NCBI GenBank assembly: GCA_003020945.1
Contig: PXRU01000002.1
Span: 158,097-222,096, forward strand
Source: Halobacteriales archaeon QS_6_71_20
GTDB taxonomy: Archaea; Halobacteriota; Halobacteria; Halobacteriales; Haloferacaceae
DNA: 64,000 bases
Direction of reading: 5' to 3'
Both the position numbers and the translations under genes were made by a program. Under the pieces are notes generated by a model. It ran no database searches. It was given only the letters and a program-made list of their open reading frames with translations, and had not been told where the DNA came from. Of this stretch, positions 33,441-41,672 are shown piece by piece (the first letter of the stretch is position 1; every line of letters starts with the position of its first letter).

Positions 33441-35551
33441 CTACTCCCCGGCGGCCCACTCCAGCGCCGCCGCGAGGTCGTGGGCCGGCGGCGAGCAGGC
33501 GAAGTCCCGACACGCGTACGCCGTCGGCTCCCCGTCGCGTGCGCCGCGGCCGCGCCACACCGGCGGCGCCTCGTCGAGGCCGAGGCGGTCGAGCCACCCC
33601 TCAAGCGCCGCCTCGGTCGGGGGCCGCGGGGCGACGATGACGCCCGGGAGATAGCGGCTCGCGAGCGTCGCTCCAGCGGCGCCGCGGTCACGGCGTCGGC
33701 GTGGGTCGCCACCACGTCTCGGGCGACGGCCTCGAACCCCTCGTCGGGCGCGAACACGTCCAGATCGAGCAGGAGCCGGGTCGCCACGCCGAGGCTCGAC
33801 GGCGTGGAGGCGTCGGTCGGCTCCTGCGGGCGGACGACGAGGTCCTCGGCGTCCGCGGGCGTGGAGTAGACGGTGCCGTCGTCGGCGTCGTAGAAGGCGT
33901 CGGCGACGACACGCGCCAGATCGAGCGCGAACCCGAGGTGGTCGACGTCGCCGGTGACGCCGTACAGGTTGAGGGCCCCCCGGCCGAGATACGCGTAGTC
34001 CTCCAGATAGCCGATCCCCTTCACGTCGGCGCTGCCCTCGTGTTCGATATACCGACGGCTGAGCCGGTCGCCGTCCCAGAGGCGATCCCGAACGAACCCG
34101 AGGGCGTCGGCGCCGCGGTCGGCGAGCCCCGGGTCGAGCGTCCGCGCCCCGGCGGCGAACGCGGAGATCGCGAGGCCGTTCCACCCCGCCAGCACCTTCT
34201 CGTCGCGGGGCGGCCGCTCCCGGTTCGCCTCCCGGTGGTCGTACAGCGCCGTCCGCGCGGCCATCAGCCGCTCGCGGGTGTCGTCGACCGTGCGGTCGTA
34301 CGTCTCCGCCAGCTCCGCGACCGGCGTCGACCGCGTGAGGACGGTTGTGCCGCCCTCGAAGTTGCCCGCGTCGTCGACTCCGAAGCGGTCACACACCATG
34401 TCGACGGTGTCCCCGTCGTCGAGGCCGGCGGCCGCGAGCGCGTCCGCGACGCCGTCCGGCGTCCAGACGTAGAACTGGCCCTCGCCCTCGCCGGAGTCGG
34501 CGCCGAGGGTCCCGTAGAAGCCGCCGTCGGGGTGGGAGAGCTCCCGGTCGACGAACGCCAGCGTCTCCCGGGCGACGAGCGCGTACTTCGGCCGGTCGAG
34601 CAGGCGGTGGGCGTCGAGGTAGCTCCGGGCGAGCTCGGCGTTGTCGTACAGCATCTTCTCGAAGTGCGGCACCACCCACTCGCGGTCGGTGCAGTAGCGG
34701 TGGAAGCCGCCGCCGACCTGGTCGTACAGGCCGCCGTCGGCCATCGCGTCCAGCGTCTCGACGGCGGTCTCCAGCGGCTCCTCGCGGCCGCTCCGCGCGT
34801 ACGCCCGCAGGAGGAGGTCGACCCGCCCGGACTGCGGGAACTTCGGTCCCGACCGGCCGAAGCCGCCGTACTCGCGGTCGGCGCTCCGCAGCGCCGCGGT
34901 GACGGCGTCCGAGAGCACGTCCGCCGACGGCCCGCCGGCGTCGTCCGAGCCCGTCGTCGCGTCCGCGCCGTTCTCGGGCGGTCCCGTCGCGCCGGCGGCG
35001 TCGGACGGGGCGTCCGTCCCCGACGACTCGATCTCGTCGCGGGCGGCGTCGGTCCACTGTTCGGCCCGCCGCTTCATGTCCGAGCGCTGCCCGGGGTCGC
35101 CCCAGGAGTTCGCGATGTTGCGACACACCTCCAAGAACCCGGGCATCCCCTGGCGACCGTCCCGGGGGAAGTACGTCCCGACGTAGAACGGCTTCCCCTC
35201 GGGGGTGAGCCACGCCGAGAGGGGCCAGCCGCCCCGTCCGTTCACCAGCTGGCAGACCGTCTGGTAGACGCGGTCGAGGTCCGGCCGCTCCTCGCGGTCG
35301 ACCTTGACGGGGACGAACTCCTCGTTGAGCACCGCCGCGACGGCGTCGTCCTCGAACGACTCCTCCTCCATCACGTGACACCAGTGGCACGCCGAGTAGC
35401 CCACCGAGAGGAAGATCGGCACGTCCCGCTCGCGGGCGGCCGCGAGCGCGTCGTCGTCCCACGGCTGCCAGTCGACGGGGTTGTCGGCGTGCTGGCGGAG
35501 ATACGGGCTGGCCTCCCCCGCCAGCCGGTTTCTCGCCGTCGGATCGGTCAT
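33441..35551 (-). pseudogene. YyaL/DUF255 thioredoxin-domain protein, frameshifted
   Basis: The N-terminal 600 residues are intact: a thioredoxin-like domain 'SVGYSACHWCHVMEEESFED' with CHWC, then an (alpha/alpha)6-barrel part ('GGGFHRYCTDREWVVPHFEK', 'VLAGWNGLAISAFA'). Near 33690 the reading frame fails. The annotated frame continues into Arg/Ser-rich nonsense, while the sensible C-terminus ('GATLASRYLPGVIVAP', 'TAYACRDFACSPPAHDLAAA') lies in another frame ending at 33441. The total length is one base short of a multiple of three, so a single-base deletion in a GC-rich run explains it. The family's function is poorly defined. Sequencing error and true mutation are both possible. Confidence 0.85.
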
Positions 35552-35637
35552 TGTTCATACGTCGGCCGCGGGAGGGATAAACGGGGCGGACGCGCGAACG
35601 GCCGGCGACGAGAGTCCCCGACTGCACAGGGCCGAGC

Positions 35638-35740
35638 GGCCGACGACGGGCGGATCGAACGGTCGACGACGGATTGAGCGTGCGGTCGGCAAGGGCAGAT
35701 CGTAGGGTTAGCCACGGACTGAGCGTGCAGCCAACGACGG
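35638..35740. repeat. 45-bp imperfect tandem repeat
   Basis: Two 45-bp units (35638-35682 and 35683-35727) match at about two thirds of positions, each ending TGAGCGTGC. The start of a third (GCCAACGACGGG) follows. They occupy the roughly 300-bp gap between the YyaL-like start and purD, where no gene is seen. On the minus strand they read as H-A-Q-S-V repeats. Confidence 0.5.
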
Positions 35741-35851
35741 GGGTGGGCTGGCGCCGTGGAAGCTGGCCGGCCGACCACTGATCCGCGAACGTGAATATCG
35801 ACTGTCGTGGAGACCGGAACGATTACACTCCCGTGCATGGTCCTCTCGACC

Positions 35852-37013
35852 ATGTCGGAGACAGTTCTCCTCGTCGGCGGCGGCGGCCGCGAGCACGCCA
35901 TCGCCCGCGCGCTCGCCGACGACTGCACGCTGTACGCCTGTGCGAGCAACCGCAATCCGGGGATCGCGTCGCTGGCCGCCGGGATCGAGACGGTCGACGA
36001 GCGCGACGCGGAGGCGGTCGTCGCCCACGCCGAGGACGTGGGGGCGGACCTGGCGGTGATCGGCCCCGAGTCGGCGCTTTCGGCGGGGGGGGTACGAGAC
36101 GTTCGACTCCGCGGACGCCGCCGCCGACTACGTCGCGGCGTACGACGGCGACGTGGCGGTGAAGCCGGTCGGCCTCACCGGGGGGAAGGGCGTCCGCGTG
36201 ACCGGCGACCAGTTGACCGCCGAGGCGGCCGTCGACTACGTCCGCGAGGCCGGCTACGACGAGTGGGTGGTCGAGGAACGGCTCGTCGGGGAGGAGTTCA
36301 CCGTGCAGGCGTTCGTCGCCGACGGCGAGGTGCGGACGACGCCCGCCGTGCAGGACCACAAGCGCGCCTACGAGGGCGACGAGGGGCCCAACACCGGCGG
36401 GATGGGGAGCTACTCGGACACGGAGTCGACGCTCCCGTTCATGACCGACGAGGACTACGACGACGCCGTCGCGGTCGTCGAGGCCGTCGTCGACGCGCTC
36501 CCCGGGTACAAGGGCGTCCTCTACGGACAGTTCATGCTCGGCGCGGACGGGCCGAAGGTCGTGGAGTTCAACGCCCGCTTCGGCGACCCGGAGGCGATGA
36601 ACACGCTGTCGGTCCTGGAGACGCCGTTCATCGACGTGCTGACGGCCGCCCGCGACGGGGAGCCGCTCCCGCAGCTCGACTTTTCGGGGGAGGCGACCGT
36701 CTGCAAGTACGCGGTGCCCGCCGGCTACCCGGTCGAGCCCGACGCCGGCGCACGGATCGAGGTCGACGCGTCCAGCGTCGGCGACGCGCTCCTGTTTCAC
36801 GCCAGCGTCGACCAGCGCGAGGACGGCCTGTTCACGACCACCTCCCGGTCGTTCGCGGTCGTCGGCCTCGGCGACTCCGTCGCCGCCGCGGAGGCGGACG
36901 CCGAGGAGGCGCTGTCGGTCGTCGACGAGGGGTTCCACGTGCGCCACGACATCGGCACCGCCGAGCTCGTGCAGTCGCGTGTCGACCACATGAGGGAACT
37001 GCGCGGCGAGTAG
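35852..37013 (+). pseudogene. purD: phosphoribosylamine-glycine ligase with internal deletion and frameshift
   Basis: PurD makes GAR from phosphoribosylamine, glycine and ATP in purine synthesis. The N-terminus 'LLVGGGGREHAIARALAD' through 'VIGPESAL' is in one frame. After a run of eight G (36085-36092), the sequence resumes as 'YETFDSADAAADYVAAYDGD' and 'AVKPVGLTGGKGVRVTGDQ' in another frame and continues intact to 'RVDHMRELRGE'. Compared with the family, about 45 residues between the 'GPE' loop and the start of the ATP-grasp domain are absent. The encoded enzyme would be dead unless this is an assembly collapse. Confidence 0.85.
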
Positions 37014-37055
37014 CCCGGGAACTCTCCCGTGCGTTCGCGGTCGTTGCCGGCGCCG

Positions 37056-37300
37056 CTACCCCCGACCGCCGGCCAGCTCCGTCGCGTCGTCGCCGCGCCC
37101 GAGCGCGAGCATCGCGAGCGTGTCAACGGCCGGACCGACCGCAAGCGGCGCGAACGCCCACCGCCAGCCGACTGCGCTCGCAACGACTGGCGTGAGCTGG
37201 ATCGACGCGACCCCGCTCGCGGAGTCGACCCCATCACGGCCCCCGAACGGCGCGGGCGTCGAAAGCGTTCCTCCCCGATGCGCGGCCGACGCACCGACGA
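37056..37300 (-). pseudogene. possible C-terminal remnant of an MFS transporter
   Basis: A minus-strand frame without a start codon reads 'ASGVASIQLTPVVASAVGWR' then 'WAFAPLAVGPAVDTLAMLAL', ending 'TELAGGRG'. This is typical of the last two helices of a major-facilitator protein. Upstream the frame loses meaning and hits a stop near 37.32 kb. It fills the roughly 330-bp gap after purD; nothing else is seen there. It is a weak but specific resemblance. Confidence 0.4.
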
Positions 37301-37344
37301 CGCGGACGCACGAGATTGATTACGCCCCGGATCCACCACCGACC

Positions 37345-38007
37345 GTGCGCAGCGACGACAGGGAGGCCGACGACGACGTGACCGGGGCGGACCGCGACGG
37401 CGGCCCCGCCCGCCACGAGCGCCTGGAGCGACACCCGACGCCGGGCGGGCGCAACTCCCTCCGGTACTGGACGGACGCCAAGTCGCCGCTGACGGTCGCC
37501 CACAACTACCTCGTCGTCTGGCTGATCCGGATCTCGCCGAGCCTGCGGCTGAAGACGTGGCTGCTCCGGTACCTCGGGGCGACCGTCGGCGACGGCGTGT
37601 CGTGGGGGCTGGAGGCGACGCCGGACGTGTTCTGGCCCGAGCGCGTCACGCTCGGCGACGACGCCATCGTCGGCTACGACTCGGTGCTGCTGTGTCACGA
37701 GTTCCTTCAGGACGAGTACCGCCTCGGCGACGTCGTCGTCGGCGACCGAGCGATGTTGGGCGCGAACGTCACCGTACTGCCGGGCGTCCACGTCGGCGCC
37801 GACGCCCAGGTGGCGGCGAACTCCCTCGTCGCCGACGACGTGCCGCCGGGGACGACCGTCGCGGGCGTGCCGGCGGAGCCGGTCGGACGGGCGGGGGACG
37901 GGGGCGGACCCGAGGACGACCGCGACCACGGGGCCGACGAACGGACCGCCGCCGACGACCACGGGGTCGATGACGAACGGGCCGACGACGGATCGACCGG
38001 CGGTTGA
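37345..38007 (+). CDS. left-handed beta-helix acyltransferase (hexapeptide repeat)
   Basis: 220 residues from a GTG start. After an acidic lead comes a helix 'LIRISPSLRLKTWLLRYLG', then hexapeptide turns: 'GATVGDGVSWGLEATPDVFW', 'VTLGDDAIVGYDSVLLCHEF', 'VVVGDRAMLGANVTVLPGVH' and 'ADDVPPGTTVAGVPAEPVGR'. This is the maltose/galactoside O-acetyltransferase-like fold, acting as a trimer with acetyl-CoA. The catalytic His may be in 'LLCHEF'. The acceptor is unknown. The track start 75 codons upstream reads through the MFS remnant. The C-tail is a disordered Asp-rich stretch. Confidence 0.84.
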   Translation: MRSDDREADDDVTGADRDGGPARHERLERHPTPGGRNSLRYWTDAKSPLTVAHNYLVVWLIRISPSLRLKTWLLRYLGATVGDGVSWGLEATPDVFWPERVTLGDDAIVGYDSVLLCHEFLQDEYRLGDVVVGDRAMLGANVTVLPGVHVGADAQVAANSLVADDVPPGTTVAGVPAEPVGRAGDGGGPEDDRDHGADERTAADDHGVDDERADDGSTGG

Positions 38008-38010
38008 GGC

Positions 38011-38859
38011 TCACTCCCGCAGTCTGACGATGCCGTCGGTGAACGCGCGGCGGTTGGGCACGACGTACTCCTCGTCGTCGCTCTCGACGTGCGTGACGAA
38101 CACGTTCACCTCCTGGACGACGCCGTCGGTGTCGCCGATGCGGACGCGGTCGCCGATCGTGTACGGCTGCTGGAGCAGGAGATAGAAGCCGACGGCCCCG
38201 GACGCCAGCAGGTCGCGGAACGCCAGCGCGCCGAACAGCACGACTGCGAAGCCGTAGGTGCCCAGCAGGACGACCAGCGCGTCCGTGTGGATGCCGACCT
38301 GTCCCAGCGCGACGAGCACGGCGACGAACACGACCGACCACTTCGCCAGCGACGGGATGACCCCGGTCTGTGGGAGCTTCACGCCGCGGAGCCGCTCGTC
38401 GACGAGCAGTTCGACCTTGTCGCCGACGACGAGCCCCAGGATGAGCACGAGCGCCGCCAGGAACAGCGAGGGGAGCAGCTCGGCGACGCCGTTCCAGAAC
38501 GTCGTGATGTACCGCACCCGGGCGACGGTGAGCGCGACGATGACGCTCAGGATGAAGATGAAATAGCCCGTCAGATCCGCCACCAGCGACACCGTCGACG
38601 TGCCGAACTCCCGGGCCGTACGCTCGAAGGCGGTGCCCTCGATCGTCTCGGGGACGCCCGCGCCGACGAGGAGCCGGCGGTTCACCGCGGCGACGAGCGC
38701 GGCCAGCACCGCCCCGAACAGCACCACGCCCACCGCGAGCCACAGCCGGGCCGGAACGCTCGACAGCGCGGACCGCAGCATGTCGACGGCCGACTGCAGC
38801 GGGACCCCGGTCGGGGAGACCGCCGTCTCCGCGGTCGGGATGGGGACGGGGTCGGACAT
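38011..38859 (-). CDS. MscS-type mechanosensitive channel
   Basis: 282 residues with about four to five transmembrane helices. The pore-lining helix and beta domain are visible as 'FRDLLASGAVGFYLLLQQPY' and 'TIGDRVRIGDTDGVVQEVNV', with 'YVVPNRRAFTDGIVRLRE' ending the protein. The cytoplasmic cage is much shorter than in E. coli MscS. It opens under membrane tension to release solutes. Its start is 3 bp after the dacZ stop, so the two are one operon, linking the channel to c-di-AMP. Confidence 0.9.
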   Translation of the reverse strand: MSDPVPIPTAETAVSPTGVPLQSAVDMLRSALSSVPARLWLAVGVVLFGAVLAALVAAVNRRLLVGAGVPETIEGTAFERTAREFGTSTVSLVADLTGYFIFILSVIVALTVARVRYITTFWNGVAELLPSLFLAALVLILGLVVGDKVELLVDERLRGVKLPQTGVIPSLAKWSVVFVAVLVALGQVGIHTDALVVLLGTYGFAVVLFGALAFRDLLASGAVGFYLLLQQPYTIGDRVRIGDTDGVVQEVNVFVTHVESDDEEYVVPNRRAFTDGIVRLRE

Positions 38860-38862
38860 CTG

Positions 38863-39675
38863 TCAGTACTCCTCCGGATCGAGTTCGAGAACGAGCGACC
38901 CGCCCTTGAACGCGCGGACGAGGCCGTCCGACTCCGAGAGGACGATGGCGATGGCGTTCGTGTCGCGGGTGATCGCGCCGCCGGCCATGTGGCGCGCGCC
39001 CAGCCCCTTCGGGATGTCGACGCCCTCGGCGCCCGGCTCCAGGTAGCGGTACGCCGAGACGATCTTTCCGGAGTCGCTGATGACGAACGCGCCGTCGAGC
39101 CGGGAGAACTCCTTGAGCATCACGTTCACGATGGGGTCGCCGACGTGAACGTGGCTCTTCTCGAAGGGGTTGTACGAGAGCGGGCGCGACTTGTTCATCA
39201 CCTTCCCCGCGTCGCCGACGACGAACAGCGCGCCGACGGGCTTGCCCTTCTGACCCTTGTTGCCGAGTTCGATCGCCACGTCGAACACGTCGCGGACGAC
39301 GTTCGGGTCCGCCCGGGAGTTGGCGAACAGGTCGTAGATCCCCGAGTGGATCGACTCCGTGACCGACGTGCGGATCACGGCGTCGGTCGAATCGCCGAAC
39401 ACGCCGACCGCGCAGGCGACCTCGTCGCCCTCGGCGCAGTACCCGTGGTCCATCGCCCCTTCGACGCCGAACCGGATCCGGTCGCGGACGTTGTCGAACG
39501 CGAGCGGCAGCTCGACGTAGCGCTCGGCGTCGTGGTCGTTCTCCTGGGCGACGACGACGGCCGGCTCGTCGTCGACCGCGGCGAACTCGTCGTACGTCGA
39601 CCCGTTCGGCGCGAAGAGGAACACGCCGTCGACGTCGTCGACGAGGTCGGCGAGGAGATCGCCCGAAGCAGTCAT
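38863..39675 (-). CDS. dacZ: diadenylate cyclase DacZ
   Basis: 270 residues, the archaeal DacZ layout: an N-terminal domain of unknown role and a C-terminal DAC domain. The DAC motifs 'SRLDGAFVISDSG' (DGA) and 'KGLGARHMAGGAITRD' (where RHR is RHM) bind ATP and metal and make c-di-AMP from two ATP. In haloarchaea c-di-AMP level is essential and tied to osmotic balance. It is the first gene of the dacZ-mscS pair. A likely promoter TTGATATCAC lies about 28 nt before the ATG, and an AGGAG-like sequence lies just before the start. Confidence 0.93.
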   Translation of the reverse strand: MTASGDLLADLVDDVDGVFLFAPNGSTYDEFAAVDDEPAVVVAQENDHDAERYVELPLAFDNVRDRIRFGVEGAMDHGYCAEGDEVACAVGVFGDSTDAVIRTSVTESIHSGIYDLFANSRADPNVVRDVFDVAIELGNKGQKGKPVGALFVVGDAGKVMNKSRPLSYNPFEKSHVHVGDPIVNVMLKEFSRLDGAFVISDSGKIVSAYRYLEPGAEGVDIPKGLGARHMAGGAITRDTNAIAIVLSESDGLVRAFKGGSLVLELDPEEY

Positions 39676-40383
39676 GCTCCTACCGATTCACGGCGCGGTG
39701 ATATCAATTTCGGCACCGTCATGCGTGTGTCTTGCGCCATGTCCCGTCGCATTCGGGAGGTCTCGGTTCCGGCCACTGCCGACCCGCGGATCCCCCGTTG
39801 CTCGCCGTCCCGGATCGGTTCGAACGGGTGACTCCGCTTGCGGGTCGGTACCGGGACCGATCCGACGAGGGAGTCCGTCGATCCCCGTCGGAGGGGACGA
39901 AGACGCTAGCTACACCACTGTTTTGAGCTCGTAGTCGTCCGCCGAGGTCGGGTCCTCGGCGACGCTCGTCGTGATCGATCGGTTGCGTTCGACCTGGAGA
40001 GCGAGAACGGTCGAACGCCGCCGAATCCGATTTCGCCCGTTCTACACCCGTCTCCGACGCTCTCGGCCCCGACGAACTTTTTGCAACACGTCCGGTCACA
40101 AAACCCATGAGACTGTCTCGCTCGGTAATCCGAGTCCACAACGATCGTTCGGAGTCTACCGTTCGTGGAACGTCAGTAACCATCAAAAAATCGCAGTCTC
40201 AAACCCGTTGCGGAGAGCCACCGACGTCAGGTCAATCCAATAACACTTGATTCGCTAACGTCGGCATTAAAATTCCAACCGGAACGTACCCCTATATCGG
40301 CTTTACGATCCGTTTTTGGGACCGCCGCATAACGAAATGGGTCGTCGGAGTGGGTAGTCATGGCCGCGAGGCCGTGACGCTCA
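39676..40383. other. about 700 bp without a clear gene
   Basis: No ORF here has normal haloarchaeal composition. A 44-codon minus-strand stretch (about 39910-40040) reads 'STVLALQVERNRSITTSVAE' and ends 'DDYELKTVV', which looks coding but has no start and an upstream stop, so it may be a gene remnant. From 40170 the sequence becomes A/T-rich, with CCTATATCGGC and TTTACG elements that are likely promoter parts for the secreted acidic protein. Confidence 0.4.
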
Positions 40384-40791
40384 ATGACAAGTGAAGAAAC
40401 CCCTGAAGACGGAGAACGGCGGACGTTCATGAAAGGAGCAGTGGCCACCGGTGTCGCCGCGACCGGTCTCGGGATGTTCGGGTCCGCGACGGCCCAGCAG
40501 AGCATTCGGAACCTGAACGTTCAGCTCAGTGATTCGGATGGACTCGTGGTGGTCGACGTAAGTAACACCAATGTGCTGAACAATGTGGAGGTCGAGGACG
40601 TCGCAGTCACTGTCATCGGTGACGATGTGGACGTCGACATCGAGAACCTCCTGAACGATCTCGACGTGGATGTGGACGTCGACGACGTCGTGAACGATAT
40701 CGATTTGGACGTGGATGACGTTCAGGTGGCGGTCACCGTGCTCGGCGAGTCCGACATCGTCGGTGCGGGTTCCGACGCGCTCGACCTCTAA
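40384..40791 (+). CDS. Tat-exported Asp/Val-rich protein, function unknown
   Basis: 135 residues. A Tat signal 'RRTFMKGAVATGVAATGLGM' ends near 'SATAQQ', giving a mature protein of about 100 residues. The mature part is built from V-x-D-V alternation ('NNVEVEDVAVTVIGDDVDVD', 'LNDLDVDVDVDDVVNDIDLD'), which suggests stacked beta strands exposing Asp, hence possible calcium or salt binding at the cell surface. No Cys lipobox is present. Its GC and codon use are slightly lower than its neighbours'. It stands alone with a T-rich stretch after the stop. Confidence 0.72.
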   Translation: MTSEETPEDGERRTFMKGAVATGVAATGLGMFGSATAQQSIRNLNVQLSDSDGLVVVDVSNTNVLNNVEVEDVAVTVIGDDVDVDIENLLNDLDVDVDVDDVVNDIDLDVDDVQVAVTVLGESDIVGAGSDALDL

Positions 40792-40812
40792 TACGTCCGT
40801 CCGAGGATTCGT

Positions 40813-40822
40813 CTTTTATTTT
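40813..40822 (+). terminator. T-rich terminator candidate
   Basis: CTTTTATTTT follows the stop of the secreted acidic protein by about 20 nt. Archaeal termination often needs only such a T-run. No strong hairpin precedes it. Confidence 0.45.
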
Positions 40823-40902
40823 GTCGCGTGAGTGACGGTCGACCAGCCGACCGCTCAACAGCACCACACGGCGGGAGGTGTCCACTCGTGTGAGGAGAAC
40901 GA

Positions 40903-40925
40903 TGCGCGGGACCGGATTCGAACCG
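40903..40925. repeat. 23-bp duplicate of the tRNA-Leu 3' end
   Basis: This segment repeats exactly the last 23 bases of the tRNA-Leu gene (discriminator base plus T-arm and acceptor side), 115 bp beyond the gene's 3' end and in the same orientation. Such duplications mark attachment sites left by integration into tRNA genes. Only about 90 bp lies between the copies, including a GGACGGC-TTC-GCCGTCC hairpin, so any element is gone or never complete. Confidence 0.7.
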
Positions 40926-41017
40926 CAGTCGTTCCGCTCGCTGACGCTCGCTTCACTCCCTGCTTCGAATCCGTGCCTGCTCGTTCGCTCCGGACGGCTT
41001 CGCCGTCCTCCGCTCAC

Positions 41018-41102
41018 TGCGCGGGACCGGATTCGAACCGGCGGACCCCTACGGGACAGCGTCCTAAGCGCTGCGCCGTTGGCCTGGCTTGGCTACCCGC
41101 GC
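41018..41102 (-). tRNA. tRNA-Leu, anticodon UAG
   Basis: 85 nt on the minus strand. The acceptor stem GCGCGGG pairs with CCCGCGC, with discriminator A. The anticodon stem-loop is CAGCG-CTTAGGA-CGCTG, giving UAG and decoding CUA/CUN leucine. The long variable arm (TCCCGTAGGGGTCC) is typical of class II tRNA-Leu, and the T-arm is GCCGG-TTCGAAT-CCGGT. CCA is not encoded. No intron. Confidence 0.95.
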
Positions 41103-41186
41103 TCGACCCACAGTATCCCGATCCGGCCTAAGTAGCTGTCGGACCGGAGGCACGACTTATGTCCGTCGGCGCACAACGACAACTCG

Positions 41187-41394
41187 ATGTACCGCGCCAG
41201 CGACGAGGTCAACAACGAGGAGTGGCTCGCCCGCCTCCAGCGGGCCGCGGAGTCGCTGGAGCTGTCGGCGGAGGCGCGGTCGAACGCCACCGACCTCTTC
41301 CTCTCGGCGGTCCCCGAGGCTGACCCGGCTCTCCGTCCAGCAGCACTGGAAGGGGCTGCTGGAGGACGCCGGCTTCACCCCGCCGACCTGGTGA
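41187..41394 (+). pseudogene. small TFB-related protein with internal deletion
   Basis: 'MYRASDEVNNEEWLARLQRA' to 'ATDLFLSAVPEA' matches the N-terminus of the short (about 100-residue) haloarchaeal TFB-like proteins that keep one cyclin-type repeat. The matching C-terminus 'LTRLSVQQHWKGLLEDAGF' is in a different frame immediately afterwards. About 30 codons of the middle helices are missing, with a frame change. As read, the product would be non-functional. A deletion in the strain or an assembly error are both possible. Confidence 0.75.
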
Positions 41395-41446
41395 GACGTC
41401 GGCCTCCGAGGGGACCGACGGGGGACGACCGAGCGCCGCGGACGGC

Positions 41447-41671
41447 TCAGGCGTACTCCTCCGCGAGCAATCGGTAGGCGAGCAGCGCCAGCCCCGCGAA
41501 CGCGCCGAGCTGCCCGAGGACGAACAGCGCGCCGCCGACGTACGCGAGCAGGCTGTCGGGGTCCCGGCCCGCGTAGCGGATGCCCTGGTAGCCGACGAGG
41601 AGGCAGATCCCGCCGACGAGCAGCAGCTGCGTCGTCCGCGAGCGGCGCGACAGCCAGCCCGCCGCGTCCAT
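41447..41671 (-). CDS. small two-span membrane protein, function unknown
   Basis: 74 residues with two helices, 'TTQLLLVGGICLLVGYQGI' and 'VGGALFVLGQLGAFAGLALL', and a basic N-terminus 'MDAAGWLSRRSR' that would face the cytosol. The start lies 1 bp after the coaD stop, so the two are co-transcribed. No family is recognised. Confidence 0.75.
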   Translation of the reverse strand: MDAAGWLSRRSRTTQLLLVGGICLLVGYQGIRYAGRDPDSLLAYVGGALFVLGQLGAFAGLALLAYRLLAEEYA

Positions 41672-41672
41672 C

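Noticed and set aside
40903-40925. A second tRNA gene beside tRNA-Leu
   Set aside because: Only the last 23 bases are present; no D-arm, anticodon arm or acceptor 5' strand can be found next to it.
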